64,000 bases of DNA from Neobacillus ginsengisoli (lineage in GTDB: Bacteria; Bacillota; Bacilli; Bacillales_B; DSM-18226). Location of the stretch: positions 248,001-312,000 of the forward strand of contig NZ_JAUSTW010000006.1 of NCBI RefSeq assembly GCF_030813055.1. Reading direction: 5' to 3'. Position numbers and translations under genes: made by a program. Of this stretch, positions 24,803 through 34,362 are shown piece after piece (position 1 is the first letter of the stretch; each line of letters opens with the position of its first letter). The notes under the pieces were generated by a model that was given only the letters and a program-made list of their open reading frames with translations, was not told the DNA's origin and searched no databases.

Positions 24803-26728
24803 CTATTGGCGCCTTGTTTTTAACAGCCTTAGGCTATTTAAAATTACAAGGATGGTACTTCCCTCATGACCTATAACTCCGTATGGCAAATCAAGTATCC
24901 GGAAAAAATTTGATGCGATTAAAAGCATGATGACGGTAATCGAGAAGACCACATTTTGTTTAATAATTTTATTCATCCGTTCAGAAAGCCGAATCGCTTC
25001 TGCAATCCGCGGCAGATCATTTTTCATCAGCACAACATCAGCAGTTTCAAGAGCAACATCCGTTCCTTCACCCATTGCAATCCCAACATTCGCCAGTGCT
25101 AATGCAGGTGCATCATTTATCCCATCACCAACCATGGCGACGGTTTTAAATTTTTCCTTTAATTTCCTAAGCTGTTCCACTTTTTCTTCAGGTAAGCATT
25201 CAGCGAAATATTGGTCAACATGGCTTTCAGCCGCAATCGCTCTGGCTGTCTTTTCACTGTCTCCTGTTAGCATAACAGTATAGATACCCTTCTTTTTCAG
25301 ATCGTCGATCGCCACTTTCGTCTCATCGCGAACAACATCCCTTAAGGCAAGCATGGCGACGAGTGATTCGTTCCTTTGAACATAAACGAGTGTATTTCCT
25401 TGGCTCGCTATCTCTTTCGCTAAGACGTCAGCGAAGGCCTCGGACGCTTCTTTTCCAACAAAATCTGCTTTTCCGATTTTCCACTGTTCGCCGCGAATTT
25501 CTGCTCGAACACCCCAGCCTGGTACATCTTCAAGGCTATCAGGATGAATGAGCTCTTGTTTGATCGTTCGTTTAGCATGTTTTACAATCGCTTGTGCAAG
25601 CGGGTGATTGGAATGATTTTCAATTGATGCTGTTATCCATATAAGATGTTCTTTTTCAACCCCGTCTCTCACGATCACCTCGGTCACTTCCGGTTTTCCT
25701 TTTGTTAATGTTCCAGTTTTATCAAAGGCAATGGCTTCTAAATGGCTCAGATTCTCAAGATGGACCCCGCCTTTTACCAATATACCGTGCTTAGCACCAT
25801 TGGAAATCGCTGATAATGTCGCAGGCATGATAGACGCTACAAGGGCACAAGGTGAAGCAACAACCAGCAAAATCATTGCGCGGTAGAATGATTCATGCCA
25901 GTTCCACCCCAGCAAAAAGTGGGGGATAAAAAACATCAACAATACAACAGCAAGAACCGCTTTGACATATGTTCCTTCAAACCGTTCAATAAATAGCTGG
26001 GAAGGTGATTTTTCACTTTGTGCTGATTGAACGAGCTGAATGATTTTTTGAAAAAGGGTATCTTCATTCGTTTTCGAAACCTGAACGGTAATCAAGCCTG
26101 TCATGTTCACAGTGCCTGCAAAGACTTCATCCTGATCGCCCTTTGCTACAGGCATTGACTCACCTGTAATGGCTGCTTCATCAATATTCGATTGTCCTTT
26201 GATGATTATTCCATCAGAAGGCACCCGTTCACCCGGTTTAACAAGGATTTCGTCACCGACTTGAAGCATTGCTACGGAAATTCTTTTTTCAATGCCATCT
26301 TGGATGAGAAGAGCTTCCTCCGGCTGCAGCTCCATAAGAGATGAAATTTCCTTATGGCTTTTATTCATGGTATAGGTTTCTAAGGCACCGCTAACGGCAA
26401 AGATAAATATTAGCACTGCACCTTCTGTCCAATAGCCAATGATTGCTGAGCCTACTGCTGCAAAAATCATCAGCATTTCCACGTTTAATTCTTTATTTTC
26501 AAATGTCTCTTCAATACCTTCTTTTGCTTTTGCAAATCCGCCAATCACAAACGCCAGTAGGTAGGCGATGATGGAATCGGCGCCATAATCATATTTATTA
26601 AAAAGCCAACCAACTGCAATAAATATGCCACTTAAAGCAGCAGCAACCAGCTCAGCGTGCGGTTTGATTTTTTCTATGAAGCTTACATCCTGAATACCTT
26701 TTGCAAGAGATTTTGCTTCAGAACTCAT
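24803..26728 (-). CDS. pfeT: P1B-4-type metal efflux ATPase, PfeT (ZosA/YkvW)-like
   Basis: A 641-residue heavy-metal P-type ATPase. The phosphorylation motif is DKTGTLTKG, the actuator loop is ITGESMPVAKGD and the hinge is MVGDGINDAPALA. The membrane metal motif is SPC (VVASPCALVAS) instead of CPC and the C-terminal helix carries HEGSTILVILNSLRLL. Both mark subclass P1B-4, which exports Fe2+ or Co2+. No N-terminal HMA domain is present. The closest known protein is B. subtilis PfeT, formerly ZosA, induced through PerR. GGAGGGGG precedes the ATG. It sits inside the yfk block, where B. subtilis has no such gene, so local insertion is likely. Confidence 0.88.
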   Translation of the reverse strand: MSSEAKSLAKGIQDVSFIEKIKPHAELVAAALSGIFIAVGWLFNKYDYGADSIIAYLLAFVIGGFAKAKEGIEETFENKELNVEMLMIFAAVGSAIIGYWTEGAVLIFIFAVSGALETYTMNKSHKEISSLMELQPEEALLIQDGIEKRISVAMLQVGDEILVKPGERVPSDGIIIKGQSNIDEAAITGESMPVAKGDQDEVFAGTVNMTGLITVQVSKTNEDTLFQKIIQLVQSAQSEKSPSQLFIERFEGTYVKAVLAVVLLMFFIPHFLLGWNWHESFYRAMILLVVASPCALVASIMPATLSAISNGAKHGILVKGGVHLENLSHLEAIAFDKTGTLTKGKPEVTEVIVRDGVEKEHLIWITASIENHSNHPLAQAIVKHAKRTIKQELIHPDSLEDVPGWGVRAEIRGEQWKIGKADFVGKEASEAFADVLAKEIASQGNTLVYVQRNESLVAMLALRDVVRDETKVAIDDLKKKGIYTVMLTGDSEKTARAIAAESHVDQYFAECLPEEKVEQLRKLKEKFKTVAMVGDGINDAPALALANVGIAMGEGTDVALETADVVLMKNDLPRIAEAIRLSERMNKIIKQNVVFSITVIMLLIASNFFRILDLPYGVIGHEGSTILVILNSLRLLKTRRQ

Positions 26729-26795
26729 TGTATCCCCCTCCGTGATTTCCTATTGAGAAAAATAATCATCTTCATTACCCTTAAAAAACACGAAA

Positions 26796-26817
26796 GCTGT
26801 CATCAAACGATGACAGC
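26796..26817 (-). promoter_or_regulatory. Leader hairpin upstream of pfeT
   Basis: Minus strand GCTGTCATC, GTTT, GATGACAGC: a 9-bp perfect stem, followed by TTTCGTGTTTTTT, about 70 bp before the pfeT start. It may be a leaky terminator or attenuator. Confidence 0.45.
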
Positions 26818-26836
26818 GAAAATCTCTAAGGTTAAT

Positions 26837-26851
26837 TATTAATCATGATAG
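26837..26851. promoter_or_regulatory. Weak PerR/Fur-like box upstream of pfeT
   Basis: TATTAATCATGATAG agrees with the PerR consensus TTATAATNATTATAA at 10 of 14 fixed positions. The location in the pfeT upstream region fits PerR control known for PfeT, but the match alone is weak in AT-rich DNA. Confidence 0.3.
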
Positions 26852-26935
26852 TTAATTCTATTTTACCACATATTTTATGCGTAAGATACGAAATTGCTCC
26901 TAAATAATAGAGGTACAGAATTCTATCCGCTTTTC

Positions 26936-28111
26936 TTAATTATGCTGCTCAAGCATTGGATAAGTTCTTTTTCCAAAAATATAAATGATAATGGATAAAA
27001 CTAAGAGCATGGTACTAATAATGTAAAAGAAGCTGAACTGGTTGAAATATTGTATAAATAAGCCGCCAATAATCGGTCCGCTCAAGCTGCCCAAACTAAA
27101 AAAAATCCCGCAAAGCAAATTTCCTGTTGGTAATAAAGATTTCGGAACTAAATCAGTCATATAACTAATGCCAAGTGAGAAGGTAGAGCCAACAACCATT
27201 CCGGCGATTAAAAAGGATAAGAAAAGTCCGAAAAAAATATGTTCGAGTAAGCTTGCTGAGGTAAAGCACAAAAATCCTAGGAAAAGAACAGTCATTAATA
27301 TATACCTTCGACTAAACCTGTCACTTAACATTCCTAAAGGAAGTTGCGTCAAAATGCTGCCTATGGCAAAAGCGGATAAAACGAGAGAAACGCTTGATAC
27401 ATCAATTTCCATTCTTAACGCATAGACAGGAAAAATGCCATTTAACGAGGATTCTAAGAAACCGTATGAAAATGGAGGCAAGAAAGCTACCCAGCCAAAT
27501 TTAAAAGCTTGTTTGAATCGATTCATGGTATCAGGGAATGAATTAATGGAAGCCCCTTGCTCCGGATATTCATTTTTTAAAATAAACAAAAAGAACCATC
27601 CTGCTAAACAAAGAAGTGAAGATATGATAAAGGGCAGTGATTCATTCACCTTTACTAATGGAGTCATTAATGGACCTGTTGCAAAGCCAATCCCAAAAAA
27701 CAACCCATATAAAGAAATATTTCGGCCCCTTTTATCGTTAGGGGAGGATGAGGTAATCCAGGTTTGTGTGGCGAAATGAAGCGAGTGATCTCCAATTCCG
27801 ATCAGTAAACGCAAACAAAACCAAAACCAAAATGACTTCCATAAGGGAAATAATGCAAGTGAAACAATGACGAGGCCGGCGCCAACTATAATAATGGGTT
27901 TATAGCCGTATTTACGCAGAGGCATCTCCATAAAAGGAGAGACAATGAGAATTCCAATATATAGGGCCGTTGCATTTAATCCATTTAAGGTAGAAGGAAC
28001 CCCGCTTTTTTCCAAAATTACCGCGATAAGCGGAAGAAGCATTCCTTGCGAAAACCCTGAAATGGCGACAATACTGACTAATATCCAAAAACGAAGATTG
28101 CTCTTTTTCAT
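26936..28111 (-). CDS. yfkF: MFS transporter YfkF-like
   Basis: A 391-residue major facilitator with about 12 helices, the same length as B. subtilis YfkF. Signature regions are GFSQGMLLPLIAVILEKSGV (TM1), LRLLIGIGDHSLHFATQTW and LPLGMLSDRFSRRYIL (repeat A-motif). A drug or metabolite efflux role is only inferred. It is divergent from chaA/yfkE, the same arrangement partner as in B. subtilis. The ribosome binding site is weak (GAAAGG). Confidence 0.85.
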   Translation of the reverse strand: MKKSNLRFWILVSIVAISGFSQGMLLPLIAVILEKSGVPSTLNGLNATALYIGILIVSPFMEMPLRKYGYKPIIIVGAGLVIVSLALFPLWKSFWFWFCLRLLIGIGDHSLHFATQTWITSSSPNDKRGRNISLYGLFFGIGFATGPLMTPLVKVNESLPFIISSLLCLAGWFFLFILKNEYPEQGASINSFPDTMNRFKQAFKFGWVAFLPPFSYGFLESSLNGIFPVYALRMEIDVSSVSLVLSAFAIGSILTQLPLGMLSDRFSRRYILMTVLFLGFLCFTSASLLEHIFFGLFLSFLIAGMVVGSTFSLGISYMTDLVPKSLLPTGNLLCGIFFSLGSLSGPIIGGLFIQYFNQFSFFYIISTMLLVLSIIIYIFGKRTYPMLEQHN

Positions 28112-28353
28112 AAAAAAGGTCCACTATTTTCCTTTCAAAAGTGAAAAATTCAAATATTAAAATTAGTTCCTAAATGATGGTAACCTAAAAAACTTAACAT
28201 TTGCAAGAAAAAAATAATTACAAGGCTTTTCAGAATGGAAAAAATAGTGTAACCTCAACGGATAGATATTATAGGGTAATTTTGGGATAAATGGAAATGG
28301 AAAATGGATTAGAAAAAGAGGCGGGATAAAAACTATTTAATGGAGGGAATGCG

Positions 28354-29412
28354 GTGACAAACAAGATTTTTATGCTCATGACAATGATTGGAGTTCCACT
28401 TTCCGTAATCGGAACATTTTTGCATTGGTCAAATATTGTCCTGTTTATTATTTACTGTTTAACCATTATTGCTTTAGCCAGTTTTATGGGCAGGGCTACC
28501 GAAAGCCTTGCGATTGTTGCAGGACCGAGGATTGGCGGTTTGTTGAATGCTACTTTTGGAAACGCAGTTGAATTAATTATTTCCGTTTATGCACTAAAGG
28601 CAGGATTAGTCGGAGTGGTACTTGCCTCGTTAACAGGATCTGTTCTTGGAAACTTGCTCCTTGTTGCGGGATTATCGTTTTTCGTTGGCGGTCTTAAATA
28701 TAAACGCCAGGAATTTAATGTGTATGATGCCCGGCATAATTCAGGACTGCTAATGTTTGCAGTAATCATTGCCTTTGTGATCCCTGAAGTTTTCTCGATG
28801 AACATGAATGAGTCAAAAAGGATTTCTTTGAGTGTGGGGATATCGATTATTCTCATCATCCTCTATTTGGCAGCGTTATTTTTTAAGCTCGTTACACATC
28901 GGGGAGTTTACCAGCATGAAACAGAAACAGAAGGTCATGATGAAGAAGAACCGGAGTGGGGTAAAGGGAAAGCCATTTCAGTTTTAGCGATTGCAACTGT
29001 AGCCGTCGCTTATATCTCAGAGCATCTCGTTCATACGTTTGAATATGTTGCTACATCATTTGGCTGGACGGAACTGTTTATCGGCGTCATTATTGTAGCA
29101 ATTGTCGGTAACGCAGCGGAACACGCATCAGCCGTTTTAATGGCTCATAAAAATAAAATGGATGTAGCAGTTGAGATTGCAATCGGGTCCACGCTTCAAG
29201 TTGCCATGTTTGTTGCCCCGGTGCTTGTAATTATTTCACTCTTCTTCCAAACCTCTATGCCATTGTTATTCACCTGGCAAGAGTTAATTGCGATGGCTTC
29301 GTCAGTATTATTGATCGTAGTCATTTCCAATGACGGAGAATCAAACTGGTTTGAAGGACTAACCTTAATTGCCGCATATGTGATCATGGGGATTGGTTTC
29401 TTTTTGTTATAA
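28354..29412 (+). CDS. chaA: Ca2+/H+ antiporter ChaA (YfkE)
   Basis: A 352-residue CaCA-superfamily exchanger with ten to eleven helices. The two alpha repeats are GLLNATFGNAVELIISVYAL and AIVGNAAEHASAVLMAHKNK, containing the essential Asn/Glu ion-coordinating residues. An acidic loop (ETETEGHDEEEPEWG) joins the halves. It exports calcium from the cytoplasm using the proton gradient. The start is GTG with GGAGGG upstream. A strong terminator follows, so it is a single gene. Confidence 0.94.
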   Translation: MTNKIFMLMTMIGVPLSVIGTFLHWSNIVLFIIYCLTIIALASFMGRATESLAIVAGPRIGGLLNATFGNAVELIISVYALKAGLVGVVLASLTGSVLGNLLLVAGLSFFVGGLKYKRQEFNVYDARHNSGLLMFAVIIAFVIPEVFSMNMNESKRISLSVGISIILIILYLAALFFKLVTHRGVYQHETETEGHDEEEPEWGKGKAISVLAIATVAVAYISEHLVHTFEYVATSFGWTELFIGVIIVAIVGNAAEHASAVLMAHKNKMDVAVEIAIGSTLQVAMFVAPVLVIISLFFQTSMPLLFTWQELIAMASSVLLIVVISNDGESNWFEGLTLIAAYVIMGIGFFLL

Positions 29413-29420
29413 CAAATATA

Positions 29421-29455
29421 AAGACTCTGACCAGGGTGGCTCAGAGTCTTTTTTT
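29421..29455 (+). terminator. Strong terminator after chaA
   Basis: AAGACTCTGA, ten bases, TCAGAGTCTT, then TTTTT: a 10-bp perfect stem. Confidence 0.93.
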
Positions 29456-29790
29456 CAGAAAACATTTCATTTAATTAGTTTTTCACATGTACAGTGTTAC
29501 ATTTGTTCCTGTGATATAATGGGTTAATCGTTCTTCTTACTTAGGGAAAATCAATCGCTTTCATTTGGGACCATCAATCACCAACCTTCATGTTTAGTTA
29601 TGAATTAGAAAAACACGAGTGTTGAATTTCATAATAAGACGGGAATCCCAACCTCCTTAAATAATAAATAGTTAGCAGATTGATTACTGCCCTCCTTTTT
29701 TAAAAGGTTAAGTTTATTATAAATTAATATTATAATTTTGTAAATGTTCTGATTATTACTTTTTTATTACTAATCTTAAAGGAGCAACAA
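29456..29790 (+). other. Intergenic region before the YczE-like gene
   Basis: About 335 bases without a gene. An extended -10 element (TGATATAAT, ending 29520) may be a promoter, though no good -35 is visible. If used, it would give a 270-nt leader. CCTCCTTTTTTAAAAGG near 29692 is a short AT-rich palindrome. I see nothing else. Confidence 0.4.
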
Positions 29791-30399
29791 ATGGCATTTT
29801 TGTATCGGTTTTTATTTTTCATTATTGGATTATTTATTATGACTTTTGGGGTTTGTTTAACAATTAAAGCTAACCTTGGGGCAGGGGCATGGGATGCTCT
29901 TAATGTTGCGCTTACAAGGTGGGTTGGTCTGACAATCGGAACATGGGTAATGATTGCAGGCGGGGTATTAATTATTGTAAATGCTATTTTATTAAGAAAA
30001 AGGCCGGAATTGCTTTCTGTCATTACATTTGTGGTAATTGGTTCTATGATTGATTTTTGGATGAGTAATGTCTTTGGTAATTTGCAAGGAGGACATTTCA
30101 TTGTCAAATTAGGTGCCTTAATTCTCGGGTTAGCCATAATCGGTTTTGGAGCATCGATTTATTTGCAGGCAAAATTCCCATTGAATCCAATTGATAATTT
30201 TATGATGGCAATAAAAAAACGTCTTTCTGTGAATCTAATGGTTGCCAAAACCATTGGGGAAGTTGTTGCTTTAATCCCGGCCCTTCTTTTAAAAGGACCC
30301 ATTGGAGTTGGAACGATTATCATCACGTTTGCTGTTGGACCCTTCATTCAGCTCTTCTTTCCTTATTTTGAAAAATTAATGCAAAAGCTAGAGGCTTAA
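29791..30399 (+). CDS. YczE/YyaS/YitT-family membrane protein
   Basis: A 202-residue protein with five to six hydrophobic helices. The N-terminal GVCLTIKANLGAGAWDALNV phrase is characteristic of the YczE/YitT group, as is FPLNPIDNFMMAI. B. subtilis YczE is needed for bacillaene or surfactin production by an unknown mechanism; this homologue need not share that role. AAAGGAG precedes the ATG. The gene ends 75 bp before yfkD and may be co-transcribed with it. Confidence 0.82.
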   Translation: MAFLYRFLFFIIGLFIMTFGVCLTIKANLGAGAWDALNVALTRWVGLTIGTWVMIAGGVLIIVNAILLRKRPELLSVITFVVIGSMIDFWMSNVFGNLQGGHFIVKLGALILGLAIIGFGASIYLQAKFPLNPIDNFMMAIKKRLSVNLMVAKTIGEVVALIPALLLKGPIGVGTIIITFAVGPFIQLFFPYFEKLMQKLEA

Positions 30400-30411
30400 T
30401 GGATAATATTG

Positions 30412-30468
30412 ATGAACTCCGAAAAAACTATGGATAGATTATAAATGCCATTTGCGAAAGGAGTTCAT
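30412..30468 (+). promoter_or_regulatory. Inverted repeat that can sequester the yfkD ribosome binding site
   Basis: ATGAACTCC (30412-30420) pairs perfectly with GGAGTTCAT (30460-30468). The second arm contains the AAAGGAG Shine-Dalgarno of yfkD. Pairing would hide it in transcripts starting upstream of 30412. Confidence 0.45.
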
Positions 30469-30474
30469 TTTACA

Positions 30475-31284
30475 GTGAAAAAAAATGTCGCTATTCTTAT
30501 GACGCTGCTATTAATGCTTTCTTTTTTACCGTCTGCTTTTGCTGCAAAAGCTCCGGTGAAAAAAGAAGCGGTAAAATATCAAGTCCCTCCTTCCGTTCGG
30601 AATATTACGAAGGAAAATACCTATCCGAATTCGACACAGGATTTGCCATTATTACAGCCTAGCGATTTAACAAAAAAACTAATTAATTCTTCAAGAGTTA
30701 AGATCCAAAATCCTGATTTGATCCGTATGCTAAATGAGTCAAGCATCAACAGCTCTCCATTTGCCGTTGGATACCGTGCCATCGTATACCTGGGGCAGTG
30801 GCCCTTGAATTACGAGTCATCTGAAACCTCACCAAATTGGGAATATCAAAAGATTAATACCAATTATTTCGATAATCGCGGCGGCAGAGTGCCATACCAA
30901 ATTCACTATGTCCAGGAAGCACAAAAAATAGTAAGAGGCGGTCTAACAGCAAAAATCCCGAATGCGGAAGAAGTAAAGAAAATGATGCTTCTAACTGCAA
31001 TGGAAAAAACGCATCTCCCGCTTGCATTTGAGACTGTAATCGGTGGAGGTACAAAAAATGACCACGTATACAATATCCCTCCTAATCGCTTAGGATACTT
31101 ATATGCCTATGCACCGGGTGTAAATGAAAAAGGTAAAGTTACCTATGGTGAAGTTTATTTAATGTTAAAAGGAAATAGAAAGTTTATTGTTATTAAAAAT
31201 GTCACCTCACAGGGCATTGGAGCCTGGATACCGGTTCAGGATTATGTGTCATTTGGTTTCGCTGCATCTGAAAGGCCAAGATAA
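30475..31284 (+). CDS. yfkD: YfkD-family exported protein
   Basis: A 269-residue protein with a signal peptide (VAILMTLLLMLSFLPSAFAAK; cleavage near AFA-AK). The mature part contains YQVPPSVRNITKENTYPNST and FDNRGGRVPYQIHYVQEAQK, as in YfkD of B. subtilis, a conserved exported protein of unknown role. The GTG at 30475 is chosen because it directly begins the KKN signal-peptide N-region and lies about 11 bases after AAAGGAG. A terminator follows. Confidence 0.88.
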   Translation: MKKNVAILMTLLLMLSFLPSAFAAKAPVKKEAVKYQVPPSVRNITKENTYPNSTQDLPLLQPSDLTKKLINSSRVKIQNPDLIRMLNESSINSSPFAVGYRAIVYLGQWPLNYESSETSPNWEYQKINTNYFDNRGGRVPYQIHYVQEAQKIVRGGLTAKIPNAEEVKKMMLLTAMEKTHLPLAFETVIGGGTKNDHVYNIPPNRLGYLYAYAPGVNEKGKVTYGEVYLMLKGNRKFIVIKNVTSQGIGAWIPVQDYVSFGFAASERPR

Positions 31285-31295
31285 TTTTTACGAAA

Positions 31296-31325
31296 AAAGA
31301 CTCCGGGTGTCGGAGTCTTTTATTA
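31296..31325 (+). terminator. Terminator after yfkD
   Basis: AAAGACTCCG, GGTGT, CGGAGTCTTT, T residues: a 10-bp perfect stem. Confidence 0.93.
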
Positions 31326-31406
31326 TTAAATAATTGGGCAAAATATTGCCAAAGACCTAATATTTCGGGTAGGATGAAAAAGGTAAATGAAAGGAGAGAA
31401 CCAATT

Positions 31407-31607
31407 TTGGGTAGCCCTACACATGATAAGAATTCACAAGTTGATTTTTTAAAGCATCGATTAAATATGTTCCTTGATGTGCTTGATGCCATCGATCCCG
31501 AGGATACAAATTTAGAAGATATTGACCGATTACTTTCTATGCTAGATGATATGGAATCAAAATGCAGGGAGTTCAATAACCGTGAGGAAGTCAGTGAGTC
31601 TGTTTAA
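31407..31607 (+). CDS. SE1561-family small conserved protein
   Basis: A 66-residue acidic helical protein. FLKHRLNMFLDVLDAIDPED and EDIDRLLSMLDDMESKC match the SE1561 family of Bacillales, whose function is unknown. TTG at 31407 is the likely start, with AAAGGAGAG eight bases upstream; the open frame extends further but lacks a site. Its stop lies in a terminator stem. Confidence 0.82.
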   Translation: MGSPTHDKNSQVDFLKHRLNMFLDVLDAIDPEDTNLEDIDRLLSMLDDMESKCREFNNREEVSESV

Positions 31608-31622
31608 TACAGGCTCTTTTTT
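31596..31622 (+). terminator. Terminator overlapping the SE1561-family gene end
   Basis: GAGTCTGT, TTAAT, ACAGGCTC (one G-U pair), then TTTTTT. Confidence 0.8.
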
Positions 31623-31772
31623 ATAGATTTAAGGAATTTTCCCTCATACTACCATGTAACCGGCTGCAATCAAATTCTTTAATTCCAATGCATATAGGAG
31701 TATAATGGAACAGTCAAATCGTTATAAAATTTAAAAAGATTCTTATGGATACATGGGGAAGGGGTACTCGAA

Positions 31773-33317
31773 TTGAATATTGTTAAATTTCAAGAAAGCA
31801 TGTACAAGCTAATAGTTGAAACCTCCACGAAACTTCCAAAGGATGTTCGTCGTGCCGTTAAGTCGGCTAAAGAAAGGGAAAATGCCGGCACCAGTGCGGC
31901 AATGAGTCTTGCCACCATCACGAACAATATTAAAATGGCAGACGATCAAGTCTCACCGATTTGCCAAGATACCGGCTTGCCGACATTTAAAATTAAAACG
32001 CCGGTTGGTGTAAACCAGTTAGAAATTAAAGATGCAATTAAAAATGCGATTGTTCTTGCAACAAAAGAAGGAAAATTACGACCAAACTCTGTCGATTCGT
32101 TAACGGGAGAAAACAGCGGAGATAATCTTGGCGCAGGACTTCCTGTTATCAAATTTGACCAATGGGAAAAAGATTACATCGATGTCCGCCTGATTCTAAA
32201 GGGCGGCGGTTGTGAAAATAAGAACATTCAATATAGCTTACCATGTGAGTTAGACGGTCTGGGCCGTGCAGGCCGTGACCTTGACGGTATCCGCAAATGT
32301 GTCATGCATTCCGTTTACCAGGCTCAAGGACAAGGCTGCAGTGCCGGTTTTATCGGCGTTGGGATTGGGGGAGACCGTTCCTCAGGCTACGATTTAGCTA
32401 AAGAACAATTATTCCGCTCCGTTGATGATGTCAATCCGCATGAGGACCTTCGCCGTTTGGAAGAGTACGTGTTGGAAAATGCAAATAAACTTGGTATTGG
32501 TACAATGGGCTTTGGCGGGGAAGCTACGTTATTAGGTTGTAAAATCGGTGTGATGAACCGTATCCCTGCTAGCTTCTATGTTTCTGTTGCCTACAACTGC
32601 TGGGCTTTCCGCCGCTTAGGTGTAAGTGTAGACCCTGTGACAGGTGAAATTAATGAGTGGATGTACCAAGATGGCGAATTCATTGATTTTGCTGAGACCG
32701 CGGCTGAAAGAGAAACAGCAGCATCGAGGTCAGAGGCCGTGATTTCGCTGCAAGCACCGATTACCGAAGAACAAATCCGTGAATTAAAAGTCGGTGATGT
32801 TGTTCAAATTAACGGCATGATGTATACCGGCCGCGATGCAATTCATAAATATTTGAGCGACCATGATGCTCCTGTTGATTTAAACGGGCAGGTGATTTAC
32901 CACTGCGGACCCGTTATGTTAAAAGACGAAGCAGGGGAGTGGCATGTAAAAGCAGCAGGACCAACCACAAGTATTCGTGAGGAGCCTTACCAAGGTGATA
33001 TTATGAAAAAATTCGGCATCCGCGCCGTTATTGGTAAAGGCGGTATGGGACCGAAAACCTTAGCAGCACTAAAAGAGCATGGCGGCGTTTATTTGAATGC
33101 GATCGGCGGCGCTGCTCAGTATTATGCGGATTGTATTAAATCAGTTGAAGGTGTTGACCTCATGCAGTTTGGTATTCCTGAGGCTATGTGGCATCTTCGC
33201 GTTGAAGGCTTCACAGCTGTTGTTACAATGGATTCACATGGAAACAGCCTTCATGCTGATGTGGATAAATCGTCTTTAGAAAAATTGGCGCAATTTAAAG
33301 AGCCGGTTTTTAAATAA
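31773..33317 (+). CDS. fumA: Class I fumarate hydratase (single chain)
   Basis: A 514-residue iron-sulfur fumarase that interconverts fumarate and malate. The alpha half includes VSPICQDTGLPTFKI and a second cysteine in KGGGCENKN; the third cluster cysteine is in VYQAQGQGCSAGF. The beta half (from ~residue 335) has VGDVVQINGMMYTGRDAIHK and GPTTSIREEPYQG. The start is TTG after GGAAGGGG. It is oxygen-sensitive in known members. A second, two-subunit version of the same enzyme lies at 54253-55671. A single-gene unit. Confidence 0.95.
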   Translation: MNIVKFQESMYKLIVETSTKLPKDVRRAVKSAKERENAGTSAAMSLATITNNIKMADDQVSPICQDTGLPTFKIKTPVGVNQLEIKDAIKNAIVLATKEGKLRPNSVDSLTGENSGDNLGAGLPVIKFDQWEKDYIDVRLILKGGGCENKNIQYSLPCELDGLGRAGRDLDGIRKCVMHSVYQAQGQGCSAGFIGVGIGGDRSSGYDLAKEQLFRSVDDVNPHEDLRRLEEYVLENANKLGIGTMGFGGEATLLGCKIGVMNRIPASFYVSVAYNCWAFRRLGVSVDPVTGEINEWMYQDGEFIDFAETAAERETAASRSEAVISLQAPITEEQIRELKVGDVVQINGMMYTGRDAIHKYLSDHDAPVDLNGQVIYHCGPVMLKDEAGEWHVKAAGPTTSIREEPYQGDIMKKFGIRAVIGKGGMGPKTLAALKEHGGVYLNAIGGAAQYYADCIKSVEGVDLMQFGIPEAMWHLRVEGFTAVVTMDSHGNSLHADVDKSSLEKLAQFKEPVFK

Positions 33318-33325
33318 ATTTTAGA

Positions 33326-33355
33326 GGGTAGGCGCTGCATGCGTCTATCCTTTTT
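33326..33355 (+). terminator. Terminator after fumarase gene
   Basis: GGGTAGGCGC, TGCAT, GCGTCTATCC (two G-U pairs), then TTTTT. Confidence 0.88.
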
Positions 33356-33586
33356 CGCAAATCCTCTTGGAAATAAATGATTATTTTCTACTCATCAATT
33401 ACATAAATTTCTTCATCTTCCATCAAAGGACTTCAGCCTACATACTAACTTTGCTTAAATTTCATACTGCCGGGAAAAATAAAGGCCGAGTCTACAACAA
33501 ACCCACAATCATTTCCTATTTCTGCTAATCATGTTTTCCCCACTAAAAACAAACACTAAAAAAAAACAAAAATAGGGGGAACATGG

Positions 33587-34354
33587 ATGAGAAAATTCCT
33601 ATGCATCCTTAGTTTGCTGCTTTTAATGACGCCTCATGTTACATATGGTGCGGTCTCCAATCAACCCTTCCACTGGGGAATTAAAAGAGCTTCCAATGAA
33701 CAGCCGGCGGAAGCAGGCGCGCAGTTGGACCAGTTGATTGCGAAATATGGCGCCTTTTATAAAAGTGACACAAAAGCAAAGACATTATACCTTACCTTCG
33801 ATAATGGTTATGAAAATGGGTATACCTCAAAGATTCTTGATGTTTTAAAAAAGGAAAAAGTTCCTGCCACTTTTTTTGTGACGGGCCATTACTTACTTTC
33901 GGCACCGGAACTAGCCAAACGAATGGTGGAAGAAGGACATATAATAGGAAACCACTCCTGGCATCATCCTGATATGACGGCCATAAGTGACGCAAGAATT
34001 CAGGAAGAGCTTGAAAAAGTCCGTGTCAAAACAAAAGAATTAACTGGTCAAAAAGAAATGAAATATCTTCGCCCGCCAAGGGGCGTTTTTAGCGAAAGGA
34101 CATTAAAAATTGCCAAGGAAGCAGGCTATACCCATGTATTTTGGTCACTCGCGTTTGTCGATTGGAAAGTCAATCAGCAACGGGGAGCTCAATTTGCTTA
34201 CGAAAGCATTATGAAGCAAATCCACCCTGGAGCCGTCATGCTTCTACACACCATCTCAAAAGATAACGCCGATGCCCTTGATAAAGTGATTCGGGATTTG
34301 AAAAAGAAGGGTTACAATTTTAAAAGCCTTGATGATTTCCCCCAGAAAAAATAA
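33587..34354 (+). CDS. pdaA: Polysaccharide deacetylase PdaA (muramic delta-lactam synthesis)
   Basis: A 255-residue NodB-family deacetylase with a signal peptide (LCILSLLLLMTPHVTYG). Catalytic motifs are TFDNGYENG (where most NodB proteins have TFDDG), HSWHHPD zinc histidines, RPPRG and LLHT. The TFDNGYENGYT variant is the mark of PdaA, which removes the acetyl group from N-acetylmuramic acid in spore cortex so the delta-lactam can form. It is therefore a sporulation/germination gene. GGGGGAAC precedes the ATG. Confidence 0.94.
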   Translation: MRKFLCILSLLLLMTPHVTYGAVSNQPFHWGIKRASNEQPAEAGAQLDQLIAKYGAFYKSDTKAKTLYLTFDNGYENGYTSKILDVLKKEKVPATFFVTGHYLLSAPELAKRMVEEGHIIGNHSWHHPDMTAISDARIQEELEKVRVKTKELTGQKEMKYLRPPRGVFSERTLKIAKEAGYTHVFWSLAFVDWKVNQQRGAQFAYESIMKQIHPGAVMLLHTISKDNADALDKVIRDLKKKGYNFKSLDDFPQKK

Positions 34355-34362
34355 TTACAATC

